Of a DNA stretch of 64,000 nucleotides, positions 27,115 through 36,867 are shown in pieces (position 1 is the first letter of the stretch; each line of letters begins with the position of its first letter). The stretch covers positions 14,179 through 78,178 of the forward strand of contig JBLWYD010000013.1 of the NCBI GenBank assembly GCA_048267165.1. Reading direction: 5' to 3'. A model generated the notes under the pieces. The model was not told the origin of the DNA. It searched no databases and saw nothing but the letters and a program-made list of their open reading frames with translations. The stretch is from PGYR01 sp048267165 (GTDB lineage Bacteria; Bacteroidota; Ignavibacteria; Kapaibacteriales; UBA2268). The position numbers and the translations under genes were made by a program.

Positions 27115-29301
27115 ATGAACAAACCTATTTCAGATGATTTACCTTTGCAATTTATCAAAGGTATTGGTCCAAAGCGTGCAAAAGCGTTAGTAAAAGAGAA
27201 TATTTATCATCCGATAGACTTGATAAATTATTTTCCACGCGATTATATAAATCGCGATTCTTCGTTTACACTTGCCTCTTTAAGCAAAAAACTGTTCTTC
27301 AGCTCAAATAATATTTTTGATTATGAACAAGATTACAGAAACGTTGAGTACTCATTTATAGTTGATGTTGTAGATAAATCTCTTCAGAGTTTTAGAAATA
27401 GACGCAAATTATTCTTTCTTTCTGTCAAAGATGATAGCGGAGGAACAGCGAAAATTAACTTTTGGGCAAATGTTCATTTCTTCGAAAATACGTACAAAGT
27501 TGGCGATAAATTACTGATTAGCGGTAAGCCAGATAAATCCAAATTTGGGATTTCATTCACTCATCCAGAAATAGATAAGATTGATTTGGATGAGTTGAAG
27601 GAATTCAAAGAAGAGGGGATACTCCCACTTTACAAATTACCGACATCATTTATCAAAGTTGGTATTCGCAATCGTGCAATGAGGGATATGATTCGTCATT
27701 GTCTTGACCAGTACTTAACTTCAGTAGAAGAGACACTTGATAAAGAAATATTAGAACAAATAGATGCCCCAGATATACAAACAGCAACAGAGAATCTACA
27801 TTTCCCGGCTAGTACTAGTCTGCTAAAATTATCGCAAAAGCGATTCAAATTTGAAGAAATGTTATTCTACCAGCTTACTATTCTCTCTCAGCAAGATAAG
27901 TACGTGAAAACAGAGAAAGCTGCACCTATGGGTAAGTCGTTAAAGCTAGCTAAAGAAACACTTGCGAGCTTTCCTTTTGAGTTAACGGATGATCAGAAAA
28001 ATGCACTGAATATAATCTGGAAGAAGCTAAACTCTACTAAGCCTATGAATGTTCTATTACAAGGGGATGTTGGTTCTGGTAAGACAATAGTCGCTATTGT
28101 GTCTATGATGATGGCGGTTGAAAGTGGTCATCAGACTTTGCTTATGGCACCAACAGAGATATTAGCAAAACAACACTATAAGACATTGCAAACACTTCTA
28201 CCAGATTCTATCAGAACTGAATTACTAGTCGGCGGACTATCTGCCAAAGATAAGAAAGAGACATTAGGTAAAATAGAATCAGGACTTACGAATATTATCA
28301 TAGGTACTCACGCACTATTCCAAGATAAGGTTGAGTATAATAATCTAGGGTATGTTGTGATAGATGAACAGCATAGATTCGGAGTTGATCAGCGTTCTTT
28401 ACTCAAAGAACTAGGGAAGAAATCTGGTGATGAGAGTACAGTTCCGCACATGTTATTGATGACAGCTACACCTATCCCACGTACACTGGCAATGACAAAA
28501 TATACAGATTTGCAGATAGTTTCTATTAAATCTAAGCCAAAAGATAGAAAAGAAATCGTGACTAAAGTTAGATTTGAAAGTGATTTACCGAAAATATATG
28601 AGTTTATAAAAGCTCAAGTAAAAGAGGGTAGACAAGCCTATATTGTTTATCCATTAGTAGAAGAATCTGATAAATTGGAATTAAAATCTGCTGTTGAGCA
28701 TTATGAATTGCTTAGCAAACAGATATTTCCTGAATTGAGGTGTGGACTTTTACACGGACAGATGCACTGGAAAGAGAAAGATGAAGTGATGAAAGATTTC
28801 TCAGATTGTAAGTACGATGTTCTTGTATCGACTACAGTTATAGAAGTAGGGATAGATGTTCCTAATACAACAGTTATGCTCATAGAAAATGCCGAAAGAT
28901 TTGGGCTGTCCCAACTGCACCAGTTACGAGGGCGTGTGGGAAGGGGAGAATATCAATCCTATTGCATATTAGTAGCATCGCAAAAGTATAAACAATTGTT
29001 TGTGAAGAATCTGACGGATATACCTACAGTAAAAAGGCTTAACGCATTAGAATCTACGAGTGATGGATTCGAATTATCTGAAGTTGATTTGGAACTTCGT
29101 GGTCCTGGTGATTTCCTCGGGACTAAACAATCTGGAATGCCCGAGTTTAAGTTTGTAGATTTGGTCAATGATAGAGACATAATAAACGAGGCTAAACGCA
29201 CAGCAGAGAGATTAATAGAGTCTGGGTTACAAAACTACCCCAAAACGGCTAAAACCTACTCTATACACGAAAAAAAGGGTAAGTATATTACTGTTGGTTA
29301 G
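27115..29301 (+). CDS. recG: ATP-dependent DNA helicase RecG
   Basis: 728 residues; remodels stalled forks and branched DNA. The wedge/OB-fold domain spans about 60-160. Superfamily 2 motor motifs: Walker A GDVGSGKTI near 318, DEQH box VIDEQHRFG near 416, motif III LLMTATPIPRTLAMT near 445, then TTVIEVGIDVPN near 578, QLRGRVGRG near 603, and the RecG C-terminal block ELRGPGDFLGTKQSG near 665. Length is slightly above the roughly 690 residues of E. coli RecG, with a small insertion near the N-terminus. Its stop is one base from the stop of the convergent thioesterase gene. Confidence 0.96.
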   Translation: MNKPISDDLPLQFIKGIGPKRAKALVKENIYHPIDLINYFPRDYINRDSSFTLASLSKKLFFSSNNIFDYEQDYRNVEYSFIVDVVDKSLQSFRNRRKLFFLSVKDDSGGTAKINFWANVHFFENTYKVGDKLLISGKPDKSKFGISFTHPEIDKIDLDELKEFKEEGILPLYKLPTSFIKVGIRNRAMRDMIRHCLDQYLTSVEETLDKEILEQIDAPDIQTATENLHFPASTSLLKLSQKRFKFEEMLFYQLTILSQQDKYVKTEKAAPMGKSLKLAKETLASFPFELTDDQKNALNIIWKKLNSTKPMNVLLQGDVGSGKTIVAIVSMMMAVESGHQTLLMAPTEILAKQHYKTLQTLLPDSIRTELLVGGLSAKDKKETLGKIESGLTNIIIGTHALFQDKVEYNNLGYVVIDEQHRFGVDQRSLLKELGKKSGDESTVPHMLLMTATPIPRTLAMTKYTDLQIVSIKSKPKDRKEIVTKVRFESDLPKIYEFIKAQVKEGRQAYIVYPLVEESDKLELKSAVEHYELLSKQIFPELRCGLLHGQMHWKEKDEVMKDFSDCKYDVLVSTTVIEVGIDVPNTTVMLIENAERFGLSQLHQLRGRVGRGEYQSYCILVASQKYKQLFVKNLTDIPTVKRLNALESTSDGFELSEVDLELRGPGDFLGTKQSGMPEFKFVDLVNDRDIINEAKRTAERLIESGLQNYPKTAKTYSIHEKKGKYITVG

Positions 29302-29302
29302 C

Positions 29303-29677
29303 CTAAGCATCAATCATTTCCATAGTCAAGCCGTGTGGCTTTGCTCGTCCATTGCCGTCCATATTTACAAATACTATTTTGTCAATGGTTACAACAACAG
29401 TTTCAGTTCCTTTTACTCTTACTAAACATTTCAAAGTTACAGAGGTTCTTCCTAGTGATAGTAACTCGCACCCAATCTCAATTATATCTCCTCTGAAAGC
29501 AGGACTTACAAACTCTACTTCAGACATATATTTAGTAACAACTTTGTTGTTATTGAGCTGGCAAATCACAAAAATAGAAGCTTCTTCGTCTATCCATTCC
29601 ATCAGTACTCCACCCATTAATGCTCCCGAAGGACTCAAATCTGGTGGCTTAACATGTTTTCTTGTATTAAATTTCAT
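29303..29677 (-). CDS. Acyl-CoA thioesterase, YciA-like, copy 2
   Basis: A 124-residue hot-dog fold thioesterase. The conserved segment GGVLMEWIDEEASI (catalytic Asp in WIDEEA) lies near 22-35, followed by VTKYMSEVEFVSPAF and GRTSVTLKC. It probably hydrolyses acyl-CoA. It is more than half identical by eye to the adjacent upstream protein, so the pair is a tandem duplication. The start overlaps the stop of copy 1 in an ATGA, coupling translation. It is the last gene of the pepE-map-pyrC run. Confidence 0.88.
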   Translation of the reverse strand: MKFNTRKHVKPPDLSPSGALMGGVLMEWIDEEASIFVICQLNNNKVVTKYMSEVEFVSPAFRGDIIEIGCELLSLGRTSVTLKCLVRVKGTETVVVTIDKIVFVNMDGNGRAKPHGLTMEMIDA

Positions 29678-30057
29678 TTATTTTTCTCCGCCAACATTTC
29701 CATAGTTTTACCGTGTGCTTTCGGTCTTCCACTTGAATCAACATGAACTAAAACAATCTCCTCAATCCTAATAATTGTTGTCTTAGTGTCTTTTACTCTA
29801 ACTTCACAGTCGATTGTTATGGAAGTTCTACCAACTTTAACAGTCTCACAACCGATTTCGATTATATCATTATTAAATGCTGGGTTTACGAAATCAATCT
29901 CTGACATATACTTTGTAACAATATGATTATCATCAAGTTGACACATGGCATATATAGCGGCTTCTTCGTCTATCCATTTCAATAATTGTCCACCAAATAA
30001 TGTATTCGCTGGATTCAAGTCCGGTGGACTTACTAGTTTTCTTGTTTTAAATACCAT
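29674..30057 (-). CDS. Acyl-CoA thioesterase, YciA-like, copy 1
   Basis: A 127-residue hot-dog fold protein with GGQLLKWIDEEAAIY near 22-36 (catalytic Asp), VTKYMSEIDFVNPAF and GRTSITIDC. It closely parallels the downstream copy, the differences being spread along the whole length rather than in the active-site segment. The C-terminus is slightly longer (LAEKNK). Substrate is unknown; family members prefer long- or short-chain acyl-CoA depending on subgroup. It lies 4 bases after the ArsC-like gene. Confidence 0.88.
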   Translation of the reverse strand: MVFKTRKLVSPPDLNPANTLFGGQLLKWIDEEAAIYAMCQLDDNHIVTKYMSEIDFVNPAFNNDIIEIGCETVKVGRTSITIDCEVRVKDTKTTIIRIEEIVLVHVDSSGRPKAHGKTMEMLAEKNK

Positions 30058-30061
30058 ATTT

Positions 30062-30397
30062 CTATTTTACCCAATTTTTCCATTCATTTGGTTCGTAACC
30101 GCAAGTCACTTTACGTTCATATCTGACTATTGGTGTTCTGACTAGATTATTATTCGCTAATATTTCTTCTTTTGTGTCGTAGGTCATGTATTCTAGTCCT
30201 TTGTCTTTATATGCTTTACCGTCAGTATCTAATAGGTTCTCTACACCAATCTTATTTGCAATATTATCAAATTCACCAGGACTTAGCTCTTTCTCATTCA
30301 GATCACGGAAGTGAGGTTCTATTCTTCTTTCCTTAAAGAATCGAATAGCTTTCTTAGTCTCGCTGCATTTCTTCGTACCCATAATCTGTATTACCAC
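30062..30397 (-). CDS. ArsC/Spx-like thioredoxin-fold protein
   Basis: 111 residues of the arsenate reductase-like (ArsC/YffB/Spx) family. MGTKKCSETKKAIRFFKER carries the single N-terminal catalytic-type Cys (no CXXC), followed by HFRDLNEKELS and LVRTPIVRYERKVTCGY, the cis-Pro segment. Whether it reduces arsenate is doubtful: no ars genes are nearby and many relatives have other or unknown roles. Its GTG start overlaps the pyrC stop by one base; an ATG five codons inside is an alternative start. Confidence 0.83.
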   Translation of the reverse strand: MVIQIMGTKKCSETKKAIRFFKERRIEPHFRDLNEKELSPGEFDNIANKIGVENLLDTDGKAYKDKGLEYMTYDTKEEILANNNLVRTPIVRYERKVTCGYEPNEWKNWVK

Positions 30398-31401
30398 TAG
30401 CTAACCTCTTCTATTTTCCAATTCAGCTTTTTGCCAGAGTTGAACGGAACTACATTCCCATATTTTTCTGGAATAGTATATTCTCCTTTAACCAAAGTAA
30501 CTGATTTATTATTAGAAGTTAAATTGTAGTTCTTCATTGCGTTGTCTGACACAAACTTCTGCAAATTATCTAGTTTACCATTGCTTTCAAATATATAAGC
30601 TAAGTATTGTAGTGCAAAAGGTGATGTAAAACATCCTGCCGAACAATAAGCTGATTCTTTCTTATCAATGGGATGCGGTGCAGAATCACTACCAAACGAT
30701 AGTTTTGGATGAGCTGAAAGTGCGGCATTAAGCAAAGCCGATTTATCTTCAGGTCTTTTTGCTATTGGTTTACAGAAATTATGTGGCTGCATTAGCCCAC
30801 CTATAACATCATCTAATGTGATACATAAATGTTGTAAAGTTACTGTAGCATATAAGTTATCATGTTTATCTAATAGTTCAACAGCCGCTGCAGTTGTAAT
30901 GTGTTCCATCACAATCATCAGCTTCGGGAACTCAGTCGCTAAGTGCGAATAAATCCCTAAAAATTCTTCTTCTCTATCCATTACGAAACCGTGTGTCTCA
31001 CCGTGCACTAAAAGTGGAATACCTAATTCTTCCATTATTCTGAGTGTATCGAAAGCATCAGCTATTTCCTTGATTCCTTCGTCACTATTAGTTGTCGCAC
31101 CTGCGGGATAGAGCTTTATAGCTCTTATCTTATCTTTCACTGATTCCAGAAACTCACGACTATATTTCTTGAAGAAAATAGTCATAAATGGAGTGAAATT
31201 ATATCCCTTAACAGCATTATCTATTTCAGATATATAATTATCCAACCGTTCTATATTATCAACTGGAGGGACAAGGTTAGGCATTATAATCCCACCCGAA
31301 AAGGTTTCCGCACTTAATGGTGCTATTAGGTCTAACATCTCACCTTCTCGAAAGTGGATGTGCATATCAAAAGGGTCTTTTAAAACTATTCTATCTATCA
31401 T
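30397..31401 (-). CDS. pyrC: Dihydroorotase
   Basis: 334 residues, class II (E. coli PyrC-like) amidohydrolase of pyrimidine synthesis, interconverting carbamoyl aspartate and dihydroorotate. Metal ligands: HIHFR at residues 14-18; the Lys that is carboxylated in AIKLYPAGATTNSDEG near 95; His in LVHGET and MEHITT; Asp in FGSDSAPHP near 240. FCKPIAKRPEDK is the typical substrate-loop region. It overlaps map by 4 bases upstream and the ArsC-like gene by one base downstream. Confidence 0.94.
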   Translation of the reverse strand: MIDRIVLKDPFDMHIHFREGEMLDLIAPLSAETFSGGIIMPNLVPPVDNIERLDNYISEIDNAVKGYNFTPFMTIFFKKYSREFLESVKDKIRAIKLYPAGATTNSDEGIKEIADAFDTLRIMEELGIPLLVHGETHGFVMDREEEFLGIYSHLATEFPKLMIVMEHITTAAAVELLDKHDNLYATVTLQHLCITLDDVIGGLMQPHNFCKPIAKRPEDKSALLNAALSAHPKLSFGSDSAPHPIDKKESAYCSAGCFTSPFALQYLAYIFESNGKLDNLQKFVSDNAMKNYNLTSNNKSVTLVKGEYTIPEKYGNVVPFNSGKKLNWKIEEVS

Positions 31402-32192
31402 ACTTTTATCAAATTATCATTTTTCTGAATTACTGCTTCTATTATACTAAAGTCCGAAAGAATATCTGGGCCATTACTCGTAACAGCTATATTATGCTCA
31501 AAGTGAGCCGACATCTCTCTGTCTCTAGTTACTACAGTCCATTTATCTGCTAACTCTTCTACTTCGTAGGTTCCAACGTTTATCATAGGTTCTAGTGCTA
31601 GGGTCATTCCTCGTTTTAGGACTCTACCTCTTCCTTGCTCACCATAGTTCGGCACTTGTGGGTCTTCGTGAAGTTTTCTTCCTAAGCCGTGCCCTACTAG
31701 CGACCTAACTACGCTGAATCCTCTTTCTTCGCAATACTTTTGAATAGCAAATCCGATATCACCTACGTGATTACCGATTACACATTGCTCAATACCTTTG
31801 TATAGGGATTCTTTTGTTACTTCGAGTAACTCTACAGTTTTAGGTAGTACTTCACCTATTCCAAATGTATAAGCGTGGTCACCATAATATCCATTTTTCA
31901 GTACTCCACAGTCAACCGATACTATGTCACCATTTTTTAATGGTTCATTTGTCGGTAAACCGTGAACAACTGCTTCATTTATAGAAGTTAGTAATGTGCT
32001 TGGGCATCCATAAAGACCTAGAAACCCAGGTTTAGCATCATTATCTCTAATAAACTGCTCAGCCATTGTATCCAGTTCTTTTGTAGTCATTCCTTCTTTG
32101 ATATTCTCAGCGACTAAAGCTAAAGTTTTAGAAACGAGTGTAGCTGATTCCCGCATTAATTCTATTTGTGAAGGGCTTTTGTAATGTATCAT
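31398..32192 (-). CDS. map: Methionine aminopeptidase, type I
   Basis: 264 residues; removes the initiator Met from new proteins. The five metal ligands are visible in order: Asp in VSVDCGV and in GDHAYTF, His in GHGLGRKLHEDPQVPNYG, Glu in ALEPMI, and Glu in HFEHNIAVT. It has no N-terminal zinc-finger extension. It sits 22 bases after pepE and overlaps pyrC by 4 bases (ATGA), so it is part of a tight operon of peptide and nucleotide genes. Confidence 0.95.
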   Translation of the reverse strand: MIHYKSPSQIELMRESATLVSKTLALVAENIKEGMTTKELDTMAEQFIRDNDAKPGFLGLYGCPSTLLTSINEAVVHGLPTNEPLKNGDIVSVDCGVLKNGYYGDHAYTFGIGEVLPKTVELLEVTKESLYKGIEQCVIGNHVGDIGFAIQKYCEERGFSVVRSLVGHGLGRKLHEDPQVPNYGEQGRGRVLKRGMTLALEPMINVGTYEVEELADKWTVVTRDREMSAHFEHNIAVTSNGPDILSDFSIIEAVIQKNDNLIKV

Positions 32193-32214
32193 AGTTTACC
32201 TGTCGGAGTAAATA

Positions 32215-32934
32215 TTAGTCTAGTAAGAAATTTATATTCGCACTATTATCGTATTCTTTTGCTTCTTTTCCTTTTTCGAATATACGCAAAGTTGGTTTAC
32301 CAATTAGAGTTATATCGTTATTTTCGATTTTTAATATAGAGCCTTCTCTTAATCCGACTACAATATTATCATTTTGATGATGATATTCATTGATTCTCGT
32401 TTCCCTTGTTTCACCTTTGTGAGTTGAGTGAGGGTCTGGATCAAGATAATGAGGATTAATATTAAACGGAACAAAGTCAAATGCGTCAAACGAAGGGGGA
32501 TAGACAATAGGCATATCATTAGTTGTTTTTACACTAGGACCTGCTACGTTTGAGCCAGCACTAGTACCCATGTAGGGAAGCCCTGAATTCACTCTTTGTT
32601 TTATTGGGTCTATCAGCCCTTTTTCATAAAGTGTCTTAAGTAATAAGAATGTATTGCCACCACCAGTGAATATTCCGTCACAATTTGCAATTGCTTCAGC
32701 TGGGTTATCAAATTCTTCGATTCCTTTTATTTTAAGACCAGCATTTTCGAATCCTTTTTTTGCAACTAAGCTATAATTTTCTAAGCTGACGCCACCCGGT
32801 CTTGCGTAAGATATGAATATCAGATTAGTACAGCCAGAGAAGAATTCTGCAATATCGTCTTTGCAATATTCCAAATATCCTAGTGGATGTACAGTTGAAG
32901 AACTGCAAAGAAGTAAATTTAATTTATCAGTCAT
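32215..32934 (-). CDS. pepE: Peptidase E (alpha-aspartyl dipeptidase), S51 family
   Basis: A 239-residue cytoplasmic serine peptidase splitting dipeptides with N-terminal Asp. Motifs: GIFTGGGNTFLLLK near 90, nucleophile in MGTSAGSNVAGP near 125, TNDMPIVYPPSFDAF, and NINPHYLDPDP with the catalytic His near 163, followed by THKGETRETRI. Length is normal. It leads the six-gene minus-strand operon. CAAAAATA on the plus strand at 32964-32971 reads TATTTTTG on the minus strand and may be its -7 box. Confidence 0.93.
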   Translation of the reverse strand: MTDKLNLLLCSSSTVHPLGYLEYCKDDIAEFFSGCTNLIFISYARPGGVSLENYSLVAKKGFENAGLKIKGIEEFDNPAEAIANCDGIFTGGGNTFLLLKTLYEKGLIDPIKQRVNSGLPYMGTSAGSNVAGPSVKTTNDMPIVYPPSFDAFDFVPFNINPHYLDPDPHSTHKGETRETRINEYHHQNDNIVVGLREGSILKIENNDITLIGKPTLRIFEKGKEAKEYDNSANINFLLD

Positions 32935-32996
32935 TATTCTTTAATTTCATTTTCTATAATTTACAAAAATACGAAATTTGAAACTCAAGTAATAAT

Positions 32997-33443
32997 ATGA
33001 GAGAATTCCCGAAGATAAATATTCCTATTTCTGAACATAAATTCCGAGAAAGCAAGATATACGATAAGGTCAGAAAAAAGTATGTGGAATGCACTCCAGA
33101 AGAGTGGGTGAGACAAAACCTAATTGACTTTCTTGTATCTGATTACGGGTATCTAGTTTCGAGAATGCAGGTGGAAATAGGGTTCAAGGTGAATGAGAAA
33201 GATTATCGCTTGGATATAATCTGCCACGATGGAAAAGGAAATCCCTATCTCATTGTGGAGTGCAAATCACCTGATGTTAAACTCAATCAGGCTACTCTCA
33301 ATCAGATAGGGATTTATAATATTGCTCAGAAAACTCAATTTCTTCTTGTTACTAACGGCTTGGATTTTCTAGTTTTCCAAACCGATTATGCCAGTAACAA
33401 AATAACTCAGTTAGACTTTATTCCTACTGCCCAGCAAATCTAG
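32997..33443 (+). CDS. Solitary HsdR N-terminal-type (PD-(D/E)XK) protein
   Basis: 148 residues that match only the N-terminal nuclease-fold domain of type I restriction R subunits. The family usually opens with the (E)WVRQNLIDFL helix near 38. A core nuclease-like signature follows: Asp in YRLDIICHD near 74 and E-x-K in YLIVECKSPD near 88, so the catalytic residues appear intact. No helicase domain, HsdM or HsdS is nearby. Such stand-alone proteins are common in Bacteroidota and their role is not established. It is divergent from pepE across 62 bases, and its 3' end overlaps the RND transporter gene by 20 bases. Confidence 0.87.
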   Translation: MREFPKINIPISEHKFRESKIYDKVRKKYVECTPEEWVRQNLIDFLVSDYGYLVSRMQVEIGFKVNEKDYRLDIICHDGKGNPYLIVECKSPDVKLNQATLNQIGIYNIAQKTQFLLVTNGLDFLVFQTDYASNKITQLDFIPTAQQI

Positions 33444-36400
33444 GTCTTCTGCTGAATAATGAATACGCCATAGCTGATAGAGGGCTTTTACCTCTTGACT
33501 TAGCTAACTTGTATTTCTGCTTCCAGCTAAATTGTATTGTGTACATAGCAGGAACTACTAATAAAGTTAACACTGTCGAGAAACTTAATCCAAATATAAT
33601 AGCCCAAGATAATGGAGCCCAAAATACAGTATTATCAGAACCAAAGGAAATATTAGGATCAAAACTTTCTAAAAATGATGAAAAGTCAATGTTTAATCCT
33701 ACTGCCAATGGTACAAGTCCAAGCATTGTTGATGCAGCAGTAAGGATAACAGGTGTAAACCTAACCGTACCGCCATCCATAATAGCATTGATTGGTTTCA
33801 TACCTTCTTTTAACCTAACATCTGTAAAGTCAATTAGCAAGATTCCATTATTAACTACAATCCCAGCCAGAGCAATAATACCAACGCCTGTCATTACTAT
33901 CACGAATTCCATATTGAAAATAGCATAACCCAATAAGACTCCGAAAACACTGAATAATACTGTTGTAAAAATAATCAGTGGTTTAACAGTTGAGTTAAAC
34001 ATAGTAACTAGAATAAAGAATACCAATAACATTGAAATACCGAAAGCTTTTCCTAAAAAGGCACCAGTTTCAGCTTGTTCTTGTTGCTCACCAGTAAGCT
34101 TGATAGTATATCCAGTTGGTAAAGCTAACTCTTCACCTGCTTTTTTAATTTTTAGATTTATCTCATTAGCATTATAGTCAGTTAATACGTTTGAGCTAAG
34201 AGTTACAACTCTTTCCGCATCTTTTCTATTAATCCCACCAAATGAATTTTGGAATCTAACATCAGCAAATGCAGAAATAGGAACTTGTCTGAAATCACCA
34301 GTTTTCTCTCTGAAAGTTAACTTAATATTCATAAGTTGATCTATATTCTGACGATATTCCTCACGTAATCTAATTTGGATAGGATAATCCTCATCACCTA
34401 ATCTATACTTAGAGACTTCACTACCATAAAGAGCTGTTCTAATTGCAGAACTAATCTGCGCAGTCGAAAGACCTTCTTTGTTAGCTTTTTCTCTATTTAT
34501 ATCAACCAATATCTCAGGTTTATTCAATTCTAGATTAGATTGAAGATTTTCAATTCCTTGTATATTCAGCGAGTCAACTAAAGCATATTTGAATTGCTTT
34601 GAGATTTCGATTAATTTATCAAATTCAGGGCCTACTATTTCTATATTAATTGGCTTACCAGTAGGAGGACCACCTTGCTCTTTGTCAACTTTTATATCAA
34701 CACCAGGTATATCTCCAATTCCATTTCTGATCTTTTCCATATAGCTCCAAGTACTTTCGCCATATCTTTTTGCATACTCTACAAAAGCAACCGTGACTTT
34801 CCCTTTGTTCGGTTTAACACTTCTATCTGGATCCATCGGGTCACCAGCACCTATACCTACATTTGAAATTACAGAGGTAACTATAGGGTTATCTTCGCCT
34901 ACTATATCAATTACCTTGTTTTCGATAATTGCAGTTAAACTATCCGTAACTTCTGCTCTAGTCCCTAAAGGTAATTCTAAGTAAACCATAACATTATTAG
35001 GGTCAGGGTCTGGGAAGAATGCTACAGGAGGAGTAAACATTAGAAAGTAAATAAAACTAAATATTAAAATCCCAATAGTGATCATTAGAACACCAACAGG
35101 TTTCAATCTTTTTAATGCAAATTCTAATATTGATTTATATCTTTCAATTATCCAAGGAACAATTTTATCTTGGAAGTTTTTAATTAAAATAGGGGAGATT
35201 AAAAATTTATTCAAATACCCTAATACAACGGCGATAATTATAAAATTTCCTAAAGTAGATGCCCCTGAGAAACTAAACAAGAGTCCAATGAAAAATGCTA
35301 TCATTGTGCCAATGTAGAAACCCTTAGTAGGTTTACCCGTTTTTGTACCGTCTTTTATCGCATCCATAAATTGAACCGCAAACACCGGATTTATAATAAA
35401 TGCAACGAATAATGAAGCCGTAAGAACTATTATAAGTACAGCTGGTAAGAAGAACATAAATTCACCAATTATACCAGGCCAGAATAATAGTGGTACGAAA
35501 GGAGCCAGAGTAGTTAATGTACCAGATAGTACAGCTGCCCATACCTCACCTGCTGCTTGGTTAGCGGCATCTTTTATTGGAATTCCTTCTTTGAAATGTA
35601 GTCTATAAGTATTCTCAATAACAACAATTGCATTATCTACGAGTATCCCTAGCCCTAGGAGGAAGGAGAATGTTACGATAATATTGAATGTGAAATCCAA
35701 AGGAGGAAGAAGAATAAATGATATAGCTGACGACAATGGAACAGCCATACCTACATAAACTGCATTACTTATACCCATGAAGAACATAAGTACAATAGTA
35801 ACTAGAATAAAACCAATAATTACAGAGTTAATCAAATCATTGATTGCTACCCTTGTATTATTTGACAAATCACCAGTGATTTTTATACTCAAATCATCTG
35901 GAAAAGTATTTTCTTGTAAATCAGCTATAATAGCATTTATTTCATTCGAAGCTTCGATAAGGTTTTCACCACTACGCTTAATAATACTAAGAGCTATTAC
36001 TGGCTCTTTGTTCATCCTTGCGTAACTGTTTCTCTCTTCGTTTGTAAATTCGACTGAAGCAATATCACGTAAATAGACTTTATTGCCTTTACTACTGTTT
36101 ACGAGTATGTTTTCTATCTGCTCAGTATCATCAAATTCACCTATTACTCTTACAGCTCTTTCTAACCTACCTACTTTTAGATTACCACCACCTATGTTCA
36201 CATTTTCATTTCTTATTGAATTAAAAACATCATCAAATGAAACATTAGCTGCTGTCATTCTATATAAGTCTAAGTTTACTTGGACTTCTTTGTCCAATGC
36301 ACCTATCATATCTGCACGAGTAATTTGAGTCAATGCCTCAATCCTGTCTTGCAATTCTTCAGTAAAATTCTTCAATATATCTAAGTTATAATTACCGGAT

Positions 36401-36849
36401 ATATTTATAGTCATAATAGGCATTTCAGAGAAATCTACTTCTTGGACTATTGGATCTTGGTCTAAGTCAGTTGGAAGATCACTCGTAGCCATATCAACCT
36501 TGTCCGTAACCCTTTGTTTTGCAACTGCTGGATCAACATCGGTATTGAATTCAATAGTTATTGCAGAGAAATTCTGAATAGATTGAGAAGTAATTTTCTT
36601 CACACCAGACATAGATTTCAGTTGTTTTTCTATAGGTCTAGTGACTAGATTTTCCATATCTTCCGGAGAAGTACCTTGATATACTGTTTGTATATATACA
36701 GTAGGGATTACTAGCTCTGGAAATTGTTCTTTGGGTAAGTCTATATAAGCCATCATACCAACTAATACAAGTATTATTGATAGAACAAATATACTAACCC
36801 TGTTATTTATAGCCCAATTAGTAGGCTTGAATATATTAAAGTTCGACAT
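33424..36849 (-). CDS. RND efflux transporter, inner-membrane pump
   Basis: A 1141-residue proton-driven pump of the AcrB/MdtB (HAE) type. Twelve membrane segments lie in the usual 1+5 / 1+5 pattern, with two large periplasmic loops. TM4 carries the proton-relay Asp in GLGILVDNAIVVIEN; TM10 carries GIIALAGIVVNNGILLIDF. It is about 100 residues longer than AcrB, mainly through an extra hydrophobic stretch near 510-545 (TGKPTKGFYIGTMIAFFIGLL). It works with the adaptor and TolC-like channel encoded directly upstream and controlled by the TetR gene at 39.4 kb. Substrate is unknown. Confidence 0.94.
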   Translation of the reverse strand: MSNFNIFKPTNWAINNRVSIFVLSIILVLVGMMAYIDLPKEQFPELVIPTVYIQTVYQGTSPEDMENLVTRPIEKQLKSMSGVKKITSQSIQNFSAITIEFNTDVDPAVAKQRVTDKVDMATSDLPTDLDQDPIVQEVDFSEMPIMTINISGNYNLDILKNFTEELQDRIEALTQITRADMIGALDKEVQVNLDLYRMTAANVSFDDVFNSIRNENVNIGGGNLKVGRLERAVRVIGEFDDTEQIENILVNSSKGNKVYLRDIASVEFTNEERNSYARMNKEPVIALSIIKRSGENLIEASNEINAIIADLQENTFPDDLSIKITGDLSNNTRVAINDLINSVIIGFILVTIVLMFFMGISNAVYVGMAVPLSSAISFILLPPLDFTFNIIVTFSFLLGLGILVDNAIVVIENTYRLHFKEGIPIKDAANQAAGEVWAAVLSGTLTTLAPFVPLLFWPGIIGEFMFFLPAVLIIVLTASLFVAFIINPVFAVQFMDAIKDGTKTGKPTKGFYIGTMIAFFIGLLFSFSGASTLGNFIIIAVVLGYLNKFLISPILIKNFQDKIVPWIIERYKSILEFALKRLKPVGVLMITIGILIFSFIYFLMFTPPVAFFPDPDPNNVMVYLELPLGTRAEVTDSLTAIIENKVIDIVGEDNPIVTSVISNVGIGAGDPMDPDRSVKPNKGKVTVAFVEYAKRYGESTWSYMEKIRNGIGDIPGVDIKVDKEQGGPPTGKPINIEIVGPEFDKLIEISKQFKYALVDSLNIQGIENLQSNLELNKPEILVDINREKANKEGLSTAQISSAIRTALYGSEVSKYRLGDEDYPIQIRLREEYRQNIDQLMNIKLTFREKTGDFRQVPISAFADVRFQNSFGGINRKDAERVVTLSSNVLTDYNANEINLKIKKAGEELALPTGYTIKLTGEQQEQAETGAFLGKAFGISMLLVFFILVTMFNSTVKPLIIFTTVLFSVFGVLLGYAIFNMEFVIVMTGVGIIALAGIVVNNGILLIDFTDVRLKEGMKPINAIMDGGTVRFTPVILTAASTMLGLVPLAVGLNIDFSSFLESFDPNISFGSDNTVFWAPLSWAIIFGLSFSTVLTLLVVPAMYTIQFSWKQKYKLAKSRGKSPLSAMAYSLFSRRPRFAGQ

Positions 36850-36867
36850 TATTTTCTCTTTTCTTGA

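Noticed and set aside
30062..30397. Arsenic resistance locus
   Set aside because: Only an ArsC-like fold protein is present inside a peptide/nucleotide operon; no arsR, arsB or related genes are nearby.
32997..33443. Remnant of a type I restriction-modification system
   Set aside because: No hsdM, hsdS or helicase fragments flank it, and the protein has a natural start and end typical of stand-alone family members.
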